In this document: positions 1 through 10,866 of the stretch, in pieces
Layout: every line of letters begins with the position of its first letter
Position numbering within the stretch: the stretch's first letter is position 1
Source of the DNA: Cytospora piceicola
Taxonomy: Eukaryota; Ascomycota; Sordariomycetes; Diaporthales; Cytosporaceae
DNA: 64,000 nucleotides
Assembly: GCA_023375675.1 (NCBI GenBank)
Contig: JALQBC010000036.1
Location: forward strand, 186,001 to 250,000
Direction: 5' to 3'
Program-made: the position numbers and the translations under genes
The notes under the pieces: generated by a model
The model's input: only the letters and a program-made list of their open reading frames with translations
The model's database searches: none
Told to the model about the DNA's origin: nothing

Positions 1-2810
1 GATACCGCTCACGGGGAGAGTATCACATGCAAGGTCTGGATGAGGTCCGCGAGAAGGAGCAAGAATTCTTCGAATTCATGGATGGCGAGCTCGAAAAGGT
101 CGAGGCCTTCTACCGGCAGAAGGAAGACCACGCTGGCAAGCGACTGGTCTTGCTCCGGGATCAGCTTCATGAGATGCGCAACCGGAGGACTTCAGAAATC
201 GCCGAGGCTAAGCGCCATAAGCGTGAAGGCGAGTCCAATGGCCATCTTGCGAGAAAGATTGCTGAGGTCAACGGGAGTAGCCACCGTCCACTCCTGGAGC
301 CTCTGAAAGCCAAGATTTTCAAGCCGGGCCCCAACTCCAAGGCCCTCCAGAAGATGACACAGACAACAAGCAATACGGAGGCCAACCGAGACGAGAGGCG
401 TGACTACGTCCGCCGCCCACTAGAGGACGAGGTTCCGTATCGCACGGCCAAGAGGAAGCTCAAGCTGGCACTGCAGGAATTCTACCGTGGTCTCGAACTG
501 CTCAAGTCATATGCACTCCTGAATAGAACGGCCTTCAGGAAACTCAACAAGAAGTATGACAAGACGGTCAATGCAAGACCGGCCTATCGCTACATGACGG
601 AAAAGGTCAACAAGTCTTGGTTCGTCAACAGTGACGTCGTGGACGGCCACCTCCAAGCAGTTGAAGATCTGTACGCAAGATACTTTGAACGTGGCAATCA
701 CAAGATAGCCGCTGGGAAGTTGCGTAGCCTAAGCAGAAAGAAGCGAGACGAGTCTGGCAGCGCCTTCAGGAACGGCCTACTCATCGGAGTGGGCGCCGTC
801 TTTGCCATCCAGGGGCTTGTGCATGGTGCACAGCTCCTATTTGACGATGATGCCGAAGTGAGGAGGCAGACCAGCTATGTGCTGCAGATCTACGGAGGAT
901 ACTTCCTCATGCTGTATCTGTTCAGCTTGTTCTGTTTGGACTGCAAAATTTGGACGGCGAACCGCGTGAATTACCCCTTCATCTTCGAGTTGGACCCACG
1001 GAACCAGTTGGACTGGAGACAGCTTGCGGAGTTTCCCAGCTTCTTCCTGTTCCTGTTCGGCCTCATGATGTGGCTAAACTTTACGAGATACGGGTCGTCG
1101 GCCATGTACCTCTACTATCCTGTGCTGCTCATATTCATCACGTTTGCGATTCTGTTTATGCCGGCTCCAATTCTGTGGCACAAGAGCAGAAAGTGGTTTC
1201 TGTATTCACATGTTCGTATCCTTCCTCCTTTTATATTCGTCTTCACTGACCCCCCCCCCTCCTGTTACATGCCATGTTATACCTCTGGAGATGACTGACA
1301 GCCACATAGTGGCGTTTGTTCTTTGCAGGCCTATACCCCGTTGAGTTTCGTGATTTCTTCTTAGGTGACATGTATTGCTCTCTGACGTATGCCACTTGTG
1401 TAAGTACCGCTCCTCGACCCGTATCTGGAGGACTGCACGACTAACTAGAGCCAAGAATGTCGAGCTATTTTTCTGTTTATACGCGCGCTCGTGGGAAAAC
1501 CCTGCGGCCTGCAACTCGAATCACTCGCGGTTGCTCGGGTTCTTTGCGTGCCTGCCCCCAATTTGGCGTTTCTTGCAATGGTAAGCAACTGACACAGCTC
1601 GGTCTGGGCGCGGAGCAACCTACTGACAGCGAATACGCAGTCTTCGGCGTTACAGAGATACCCGGAATGTCTTTCCTCACCTTGTCAACTGCGGGAAGTA
1701 TACCGCTAGCATCCTTTCCGGCGTGTTCTTGAGTGTCTACCGTATAGACGGCAACACCAAAAATTTAGCCCTCTACATTACCTTCTCTGTGATCAACGGA
1801 TTCTACACAGGTACGCTTTCCCCTCGAGGGTTGCGAAGGCTCTCATGATCAAGTATCCAACGTGCCCCCACTAACATATCCCTCTCCGTGCAGCCTTCTG
1901 GGACGTCTTCATGGATTTTAGTCTCCTCCAGTCACATGCCCACCACCGCTACCTGCGAGACATCACAGCCCTCAAGTCGCGCTGGCCGTACTACCTCATC
2001 ATGATCATCGACCCCATCCTCCGCTTCAACTGGATCTTCTACGTCATCTTCACCCACGACACCCAGCACTCCAGCATCGCCTCCTTCCTCATCGCCTTCT
2101 CCGAGGTCACGAGGAGGGGCATGTGGACGCTCCTCCGGGTGGAGAACGAGCACTGCTCCAACGTCGCCCAGTACAAGGCCTCGAGGGACGTCCCCCTGCC
2201 GTACCAGCTCGACCTCGGCGTCGAGACGCCCGCGAGCGGCAGGCTGAGCACAGAGTCGAACGCCGGCGCGAAGCGGCAGCAGGATGACGACGGCGAAAAC
2301 GACGACGGCGGCCTCGTCGCCAGCCCGTCCAGGGCCGCGGTCAGCTGGACCGGCGACGTCCTGCGGCGCGCGCAGAGCGGCAGGTCCACCGGCGTCGAGG
2401 TGCCCGGGCCCGCGTCCGCGCGGAGGGGCGCGGCGGGCGCGGACGGGGGGTCGTCCGCCGCGGCGGCGGAGGAGGGGGGCCAGGCGCCGGGCGAGGAGGC
2501 GCTGGGGGTGCGGCGGCGCCAGCGGGCCGACACGGTCGGCAAGAGGAGCTTCACGCGGATCCTGGCGGACGCGCACAAGCAGGACTTCGAGAAGAAGAGG
2601 AAGCCGGCCGACCAGGGCCGGGGCGGCCAGCTTACCGGGCCCGACGAGGCGGAGGAGTTGTTTGACGAGGACGAGGATGACGACGACGATCTGGGTGGGT
2701 CGGATGATGATTACGGGGAGGAGACGGGGAGCCTGCTTGACGAGAGGCTAGAGGTCCGGGAGGCAGAGATGTTGTCTAGAAAGGGGAGGGATGATGAAGT
2801 TGAGGGTTGA
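1..2810 (+). CDS. SYG1: SPX-EXS phosphate exporter, 5' truncated by window
   Basis: Member of the Syg1/XPR1 family, membrane proteins that export inorganic phosphate and sense inositol pyrophosphates through an N-terminal SPX domain. The window opens inside the SPX region: the frame is open from base 3, and EQEFFEFMDGELEKVEAFY is a typical SPX segment, so the first ~80 residues lie upstream. Exons: <1-1215, 1329-1399, 1456-1580, 1641-1810, 1894-2810; phases agree at every junction and give 831 visible residues. Membrane segments start near base 770, followed by the EXS domain (LYPVEFRDFFLGDMYCSLTY, NVELFFCLYA, CLRRYRDTRNVFPHLVNCGK). The C-terminal ~200 residues are hydrophilic, GC-rich and end in an acidic run, as in fungal members. 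The first intron holds a C10 tract (1250-1259). It converges on RAD16. The family call is secure; transport is inferred from the family. Confidence 0.93.
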
Positions 2811-3657
2811 ATAGGTCGGACTAGAGGGATATATTATTTTCCGAATAATTGAGATGGGCTACTTTGTTGAGACCAGACTGTATCATTGATGGGTTCGTAT
2901 CTTAAAGGTTCATACTCATACCGGAGCGATGTACGGGCTAAATCAAAGAAATAAAAAGAAGCCTAAGTGTGCAAAGGTAGGGCTTCTGGTCAGGGGATAG
3001 TGTCGAAGGGGTGTAGGGAACATCACCCGTCCATGGCGGCGGTATAAGCTCACATCACAGTGCCTCAGAGTTGACAGGCGTAGCAAATATAGCTCTCGTA
3101 TTGTGAGAGGCACCTAAACTAGTTGTGTATCTTACACTGCAATCGACCATGAGATGCTTGCCTCCGCCCGAAGGAAATCGAGGCGCCCATATTGCCTCCC
3201 TGATTGCGAGAAATGAATCAACTTCTGTTACCACCACGCACCGCGAAAAACGGGCCAAAGGCATATCTCACGCATGCCACCTCTGTGCTTCGCTTGAATG
3301 CTAAACCACCGAATCTTTTGATTTCGCAGCGACACATACCTTGCAAAAGTCTTTGCACAAATTTGCCTCGTTCTCAACGCCTCTCAATTACTCCGGAAAT
3401 CAGACCGGCAACATGCCACCGAAGCTCAAAGTGAAAAAAAACTTGAGGGAAAGGGGGATAGAAGGGTACAATACAAAGAAAAGACATCATATTTCAGGGA
3501 AAGACATCATAAAAAGAAAGAAACAAAAAAGCGCACTGTATCAGGACCAAGTTTAGTGAAGTCGCCATAAATGCGCATACCAAGACCTCGAATTACAATC
3601 AGACCCATGATTAGCCTTAGAGGAATTTGTACGACCATTGTCAGAGTATTTTGTTGT
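2811..3657. other. Convergent spacer between SYG1 and RAD16
   Basis: These 847 bases hold the 3' flanks of two converging genes. They are AT-rich near 2820-2960 and carry A-rich runs near 3430-3530. Short open frames here show no family resemblance. No RNA gene or repeat was seen. Confidence 0.6.
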
Positions 3658-6600
3658 TCAGCTTCCTCGGAAAAGGAATTGAAGGTCCTCGGGACTCAGT
3701 GACTCCATGGCCGCGTCATCGGAGTTGATGGTGCTGTTGATCATGCTGGCTTTCTTCTCTTGTAGGAGAACCATACGGCTCTCGACAGAATCCTCGATGC
3801 AAAGACGAGTGATGGTACAGGGACGCGTCTGGCCAATGCGGTGACATCGATCAGCCGACTGCCACTCCGCTGCAGGATTCCACCATCTAGGCGTGGAGTC
3901 AGTAAATGTCAAGACGAAAATGGGGGTACGGAACTTACGGGTCAACGATGAAGACTCGAGACGCCTCGGTGAGGTTCAAGGCAACACCGCCTGCCTTCAG
4001 GGACACAAGGAAACACTCCACATCGACGTTCTTCATGAAGTGGTCGATGGAAGCTGCACGCTGAGCTGGAGTCATGCTCCCGTCCAACATGACAGTGGTG
4101 ATACCCGCTCGACGCAGTCGCCACTCAATAAGCTGCAACATGGTGGTGAACTGGGAAAAGATGATCGACTTGTGAGAAGCCTTGTCGGATCGGAGCTTGT
4201 GCAACTCATGGACAAGCAGCTCGATCTTGGATGACGAGGTCCAGTTCTTCATGTTGATACGATTGATGATCGAGGATTTCTTGACCATAGCTTCGTCCTG
4301 CTCGATCTCTGGCTGCTCCAGGTCAATAGACAGAGGGATATGGCACTGAGGGCAATCTGGCTGGTCCTGTGAGCTGAGGTAGCTCTTCACGCACGAGCGG
4401 CAGAAGTCATGCTTGCACCTAGATCGAATGGCTTCTTCGGCAGGCTCGTCGCAAATGCAGCAAACAAGGACATTCTGTCCTCCTGCAGCGTCCTTCTTCA
4501 GGATCAGGTCGGGATGATCTGCGACCTGTCTCATTTGCATGATCAGACCGAAAATATTGGCGTAGTTGTTGAGAAGGACACCTTGGGCAACATAGGTGTC
4601 AAACTCGCGCTGGCCATTCGTCATGATGCTGTTGGAGAAGTCATTCTCCGCTCGGCCAAAGAACTGACGGTCGACATAGATCTCCTTGACTGGTAGCTCC
4701 ATGGAATTGGTGTGGTCCTTCTTGAGCCGTCTCAGCATCATGCGGTCAGTCATCAGCCGAAGCTTTCGGAAAGCTTCAGCGCCCTCGCCGCGGTTGCCGT
4801 ATCGTTGGATAGGGTTCAGAAGTTCCTGGTTGAAGACCGAAATGTGTTGCATGCCATTGTGCCCGCACTGAGTGCAGTTATGGTTAGAATCCATCATCCA
4901 CTCAAGCGTCTCACAAGTGCATCCTTTGCAGAAGTATGAGGCGAAAGGTCGAATATTGAGGAAGCGAATCAAGGAGAAGAATTCTCCTATGCGATTCTGC
5001 AGCGGAGTCCCTGTGAGACACCAGCGATAGTCGACATTCAGAGCGAAGCAAGCTTTTGCTGTCATCGTTGAACGAGTCTTGATGCAATGTGCTTCATCAA
5101 GCATTACACGATGAAAGTGCATGGCGTGGATGATGCTCTTCTCTTTGTGGGTACCGTTCTTCCGCTTGAAACCCTTCTCCTGCTTCCGGTAGATTGACTC
5201 CAAGCTGTTGTACGACATGATAATCACATCGTATTTCTTGAGTTCCTTGACTGTCTTGCCCTTGGCCCGAGAATTGGTGCCGTGAAAAACCAGTGTCTTC
5301 AAGGTGCCGTCCGTGTAGGACTCAATTTCGGAAACCCACTGCATCAGAGCAACGGGAGGCACAAGGACCAGGGAAGGCTTCTTGGCGGGGTAGTCAGACA
5401 TGATGAGCGAGACGGCTTGAATTGTCTTGCCAAGTCCCATCTCATCACCCAGCAAGCCACCTTTCCACGGGGTCTGCTCCATGGCCTTCATCCAAGCCAG
5501 TCCCTCCAGTTGGAAAGGTTTGAGGGTTCGTGAGATTGTCTTTGGCTGCTCTGCCTTGCCGGCTTTGACGATGTCCATCTTCTCGAGGTCAACCCACATC
5601 GTCTTAATTTGGGGATGGAAACTCTCGAGTCTGTTTCTGGCAGCCTTGACTCTCTGACGACTTGCATACGCTCGGTACCCACGACGACCGCGAGAAATGG
5701 CTTGAGTACCAGTCGAGCCAGAGGCCGCATTCGGGGGTCCGGCATTAGCATCGTCGTCTTCAGAGGAATGGCTGGACACCTGCGTGCCATCGTCACTCTC
5801 GGTAAATTCGTCGATATTGCCAAGAAGCATGTCTTCTGGATCTTCATCTGCGGAGTCTTGGGCCGAGTCTCCAGTTGCCCCCTTACGCGTACCAGCACCT
5901 CGTTTTGCGTTCTTCAGTCGAATTGTTCGCTTGGCTGGAACTACGTGATGTCAGTAAAGGTTCCTGAAACTCAGTGGAGATTTAGTGGAATCCCCACTAG
6001 GTAAAACCCGAGCTGTGCTTGCTTGCTAAGGGACAAGAACACGGGAGGCTGAGGGTAGGAGAGCGCAAGTCAGGGGAAAGGGTTTGCAACTCACCAGGCG
6101 CGTCGTCATCTGGCTCAGACAGAGCTTCAGCAGACTGCTTTCCCTTGGCAGAAATCTGCTTTCTACGGCCTTTGACAACGATCTTCTGCTTCTTGACAGG
6201 AGGACCCATGTCGTCAGAAGCCAAATAGTCATCATCAAGGTCGTCCTCATCTGAGTCTGGAAAGATGTATTTCTGAGCGGCGGCGCGGGCAGCTCGAGTT
6301 GGACGGGTAGCAACTGCTTTTCCCTTGCCCTTGCGATCGGCCATAGGGTAGTCTTCACTATCCGAAGGGCCCATGATTTGCTGCTGAGCATCACCATCAT
6401 TATAATCGGTAAGATCATCATTGCTGGCGACAAGAGCATCCTGAGCTTCCATTGCCTCGGCGGCCTCACGGTCGAGCTCTTCTTGAAGCTGTCGGGCGAT
6501 CTTCTCATCACGTCCTGCATTAGAATCGTTGTTTGAGAAGTCATCCTCATCGCTGTCTGCAATGAAGTCCCGCTTTCGCTTGGAGGTGGTGGAGTTGGTT

Positions 6601-7039
6601 CCCATCATGTAGTCCTTTGCTTTCTGAACGTTGTCGGCAGCAGACGCACGGGTCTTGAGCATAGGAATTACGACCTCAAGCTTGGAGGACTGAAGTGAAC
6701 GGGTAGAGATGGGCTTGGACTTGTCCATTGAAAGCGACGGAGCAGGGGTAGTGACATTGCTGGTCAGTGGGGTTGAGTTACCTGAGACAGGTTCGGCAGA
6801 CTTGGAAGTGGTAGTTGCGACTGAAGAGGGTGAAGCCCTATTAGCAGCAGCAGCAAAAGATGCCTTGTGAGGTCGACCACGGCCACGCTTCACTTGCGGG
6901 GCATGGTTGGGTGCAGTGGCATCCTTGGCGCCTTCAAAACCATCAGCTGTGAATTGAAGTTAGCTCTATGCTGGTAATTTGAAGCATCTCAAACTCAGTT
7001 GAACTTACCAATCTTGGCCGTCCTTCTGGTTTGCACCAT
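3658..7039 (-). CDS. RAD16: DNA repair SNF2 ATPase / RING finger protein Rad16
   Basis: Ortholog of yeast Rad16, the SWI/SNF translocase that works with Rad7 to find lesions in silent DNA during global-genome nucleotide excision repair; the pair also forms a ubiquitin ligase. Exons on the minus strand: 7039-7009, 6946-6095, 5940-3939, 3886-3658, giving 1037 residues. The ~300-residue N-terminal region is disordered, with acidic SDEDD clusters and basic stretches. The helicase core follows: Walker [10 protein letters not shown] near residue 457 and the DEAH box in [12 protein letters not shown]3HC4 RING sits inside the helicase core near residues 790-835 (CCICDE...CKHDFCRSC...CPQC), the hallmark of Rad16. 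The C-terminal motifs are [18 protein letters not shown] and HRIGQTRP. The last intron splits DP from WWNPAAEWQ. The ATG at 7039 gives [14 protein letters not shown]7 lies head-to-head. Confidence 0.95.
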
Positions 7040-8203
7040 CTTGAAGGCTTCTGAAAGATGACCGAAAGCGGCTGTTGAGTAAAAGAAGGGAGGGATTCCG
7101 TGTAAACACAAGAACCGAGAAAGAAAAAAGACGTCGTAATGTCTAGTCAGCAGGCAAAGTGCAGGGCGTCTCTGATAGCACCGTGATCCAATATGAGGAT
7201 GGATACACCAGGTTAGGTCTTGTACTTCAAAGTCCTCCACAGCGATACCTACCAGGTACCATGTGCAGGCGGTGGGAGATTAAGATCTTGGGAATGTCAG
7301 TCCGTGTGTGAAGAAAAAAGTCAGCGACAGTAGAAGTCTACCCGACTGTCTGGTTTGAAAGGAAAGGTTGTTGAGTGGAGTGCGTGGTTGGTAATCGACT
7401 GAGGTCGACGCGTCAATCAGTTGTGCTGTACTAAGTGCGGTGGCAAAGGGCGCTTTCCTTCTTTTTCTTTCACTGCGGTCGGCGCGAAGTCACCTGAAGG
7501 CAAGTGCTGCCGTGTCACCTATTTGCAGTTAGCTTCAGGCACCAGTTGGATACATAGGATCCAGTACTGCATTTATAGGCTGTCATACACTTCCAAGGTT
7601 GTCTTTACAGGGATTGTAAGTGCTTGCAGGGGTCTTAAGTGCTTGCAGGGGGAAAAGGTACGGACGGGTAGTGGGGGTCCCCACGGTACCTAGGTAGTGA
7701 CGGTAGCGCGTTTAGAGGCCTAAAGCCCCAAGCTTAAAGCGCGTAATAAGGAAAGTGATTTCCCTAACTTTCCGCCTCTGCTTCTTTGTGCAAGTAAGCA
7801 GGCACGGCAGGCACATCTTTTTTCCTCACGTCGCCACCTGGTACTTCTTTCGACCTCCTGAATTTTCACACCTTTCAGACAGGTCAGTCTTGTCGCCAAA
7901 AGACCTGAATCTCTTGCTATTAGGAGGTGACTATCGACTTCTCAAATCTCGAATTGAAGTCTGCGGTGCCCTGTCTTAAAATCAACAAGGACGGTTGTCG
8001 ACGTGCCAAGTCGATGCATTGAGGACAGACTCCCTCCATATTGCAAACATAGCCGCACTATTTTACTGTTCTACTATTAATCTGCAGGCTATCTCATCCA
8101 AATCAGCAAGCCGATACATGTCTATTGACTAGCAAAATGTTTGTTCAGATCCAATGCCATGCGATGGTCCATGAGGAAACATAGGCTGACCATGACACGA
8201 TAG
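7040..8203. promoter_or_regulatory. Shared upstream region between divergent RAD16 and RAD7
   Basis: These 1.16 kb separate two genes whose products form one complex, so they contain both promoters. Two direct copies of TAAGTGCTTGCAGGGG lie at 7617-7632 and 7636-7651. A copy of the dispersed palindrome TACCTAGGTA lies at 7687-7696. A good donor-like site (CAA, then GTAAGC) near 7794 and the acceptor-like GATAG ending at 8203 could border a RAD7 leader intron. No known factor site was identified. Confidence 0.5.
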
Positions 8204-10085
8204 GAGCAATCCACGTCAGAACCAGAATGGTCGCAATACCAGAAGTCAAGGAGGCCGCTCGATTAGAGGTCCGCAGTCGGCCTTGACTGACTACCTTGCG
8301 TCTCACAACATATCTGCAAATCAGATTCGCCAGGATTACCAACAGCGAAGACAGCAAGCTCAGGCTAGCAACAACGACGATGCTGTCGCCGGCCCCTCGA
8401 ACGCGGCTTCGAATGGCACTGATGATGCAGGTGATGCAGGTGATGCAGGCGATGCTGATGACGCCAACAATCTCAGTAATGAGGATGCGGTGGAGGCTGA
8501 AGACGAAATGAGCAAGCATCGCAAGCTCCAGCAGCAGAAGGCTATCAAGAAGATCAAGGCCTCTAAACGTTTTCAGAAGCGCAAGAAGATGATCCAGGAC
8601 TCTGATGAAGAGAATGATCTGATTGAGGAGCTTCTGAGAAGAGCTGATCCTCGTCCCGGTCAGATGGCGAACTGCGAGAGTTGCAGTGTGCGCTTCACCG
8701 TCACACCTTACTCCCGTTCCGGTCCAAACGGCGGCCTTCTGTGCAGCCCTTGCAGTAAGGAGCTCGAGAAGGACAATGGCCCAGCCAAAAAAAAGAAGAA
8801 GACTGTGCCTGGTGACCCGGTTGGCAAACGACGCAAGACTCAGAGCAATGTCCTCGACGGCACCTATGCATTGGGCGCCAAGACTCTAATGAGTCTTTGC
8901 ATCGAGACACTTGCCAAGAACATTGAACTTGCGGACGACCTCGGAGCATTGCCTCCTCGGACAATCGACAAAATCGCGCGAATGCTCTCCAAGAAACGCT
9001 TGGTCGATCCCACTACCCTCAATCTCTTCCTTCAGCCCACAGCTCATGATGTGTCCATCTACGACGCAGCCAAGCTGAGCACGGATGACCTGATTCGAAT
9101 CTTCCAGATGGTCCCGAATGTAAAGAACATCAAGATCCGCAATGCCATTCAATTCAAGGATGAGGTTATGGAGTACCTTCTTTCTCGCGATAAGATCGAA
9201 CTTGAAGGTCTGTATCTCCACGGCGCCAGCCTTTTGAGCGCAGAGATGTGGAAGAAGTACTTGACTGCCAAGGGCGAGTCTCTGCAGCAGTTGCAGGTCT
9301 ACTACATAGACAAGCACTTTGACGATAGTTGCCTGGCAACTCTCAAGACTGCCACTCCGTCTCTAATTCGTCTCAAGGTCTACAACAACCAGAAAGTCAC
9401 TGGCGACGGCATACGTGAGCTGGCCCGTCTGAAGAAGCTGCAGCACTTGGGTATCCATACCCATAACCATGTGCACTCCGACATTTATGTCGAGGTCCTT
9501 CGCAGCATCGGCACTAATCTCAAGACGCTATCATTTCGCATGACTCCCCAACTGGACAATACAGTTCTAGATGCTATACACACAAACTGTCGCAACCTCA
9601 CCAAACTGCGCATCACACACAGCGAGGTCATGACTGACGCTGGCTTCGTGCGCCTTTTCACTGATTGGAACAACCGAGGCCTTGTGTTCATTGACCTAGA
9701 GAAGTGTCGACATGTCGACTCTCAGAAGCCACGCGAGAATCCCGACAACATTGGCATGTGCTCCGAGGGATTCAAGGCTTTGATGGCACACTCTGGCAAA
9801 TCATTGCAGAAACTCAACATCCATGCGTGCAGACACATCTCCAGTGAGGCCTTTGAAGAGGTCTTTGGCCCGGAGAAGCGCTATGAAGAGTTGAGGTTTC
9901 TGGAGATCAGCTTCTGTGAGCAGGTCACCGACTTTGTGGTGGGTTGCATCTTCCGCAGCTGCCCAAACCTAAAGGAGCTCAATGTCTTTGGGTGCATGAG
10001 AGTCAGGGATGTCAGAGTTCCACGGGGGAAAATTTTGGTGGGTGTGCCCAACGCCTTGGGAATGGTTATTGAGGGCCAGGATTGA
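8204..10085 (+). CDS. RAD7: DNA repair leucine-rich-repeat protein Rad7 (start unresolved)
   Basis: Ortholog of Rad7, the LRR partner of Rad16 in nucleotide excision repair. The frame is open from about 8196 and reads RSNPRQNQNG...IRGPQSALTDYLASHNISANQIR, the conserved Rad7 N-terminus. A DAG-repeat acidic stretch and a lysine-rich segment follow. A paired-cysteine module (CESC...CSPC, bases about 8670-8755) is typical of fungal Rad7. The LRR superhelix then runs to VPNALGMVIEG and a stop at 10083-10085; 626 residues are visible. No in-frame ATG exists near the start. The ATG at 8192 reads ATG ACA CGA TAG, and the Rad7 frame begins one base later, so either a small first exon was missed or one base is extra. 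The missing N-terminus should be only a few residues. Confidence 0.9.
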
Positions 10086-10866
10086 AGCGGGCTGTCTGTT
10101 TCACATCAAGGCTTGTGGCCTGAAGCAGGAACATGATGCTGGGAAACTGCGCTTTGCAGCACTTGGGGAGGCCTAACAATCTTGGAATTTGCTGCTTGGC
10201 CGGAATGACCAGGTGGCTGCATGCATGGCAGCATTCAAAATCTACGGGGACGGTGTCACTGTCGGAGTACAAATTGAATTTTTACTGAATGGGGGGGAGG
10301 GACCTTGGAATCCCGGCATAATGAGCATCATTCACCCCTTTGCCTGTCAGATAACCTTGTAATATTCACAAAGAGTCACGAGATAGCATGAGAACAGATC
10401 ATGAAATGATACAAATGATGAACGAGAACTTTAGCCCTTGATGTTTACTTGTGAGACTGCCAGTGGGTACGTTGTGCTTAGCTCAATCACCTGAGGCATA
10501 CCCTAAGGCCACAAGTTATGTCCCTACCTTTGATCTCAGCTTATAAAGACCTAGATTCTATACCAAAGAGGCATGACACCTCGGGTGAAGTTCTCCAATC
10601 GACTGTTTGCCCAGCGCCAGGAAGATAGAAAGAGAGAAAGAGCAGCTTCGCTAGTGAGCTAAGGGCCAGCTTCAAGTTCGATGTGAAAGATGATTGGAAC
10701 TTTTGGGAAAGCAGACAATCTTTCGTACTCGATAGTCTTCCTGCTAATATTTGTATTCGATTTCCTCCCATTGAAAGTCATCACCTTATGTCCACATGTG
10801 AAGCGGACTCCAAACACAGGCATACGTATCTCCTGTATACCCAGCCTCCTTACTCTCGAAACCTTA
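10086..10866. other. Convergent spacer between RAD7 and the dynamin gene
   Basis: The 781 bases contain a short G run (about 10290) and AT-rich 3' flank. A minus-strand open frame overlapping 10659-11201 is an out-of-frame shadow of the last dynamin exon. No gene, RNA or repeat is supported. Confidence 0.6.

Noticed and set aside
1932..2578. Minus-strand frames of 214 and 179 codons over the last SYG1 exon
   Set aside because: Shadows of the GC-rich tail of SYG1; no domains.
8400..8470. GATGCAGGT repeats as a CRISPR-like or satellite array
   Set aside because: They encode an Asp-Ala-Gly run inside RAD7, ordinary coding low complexity; eukaryotic nuclear DNA has no CRISPR arrays.
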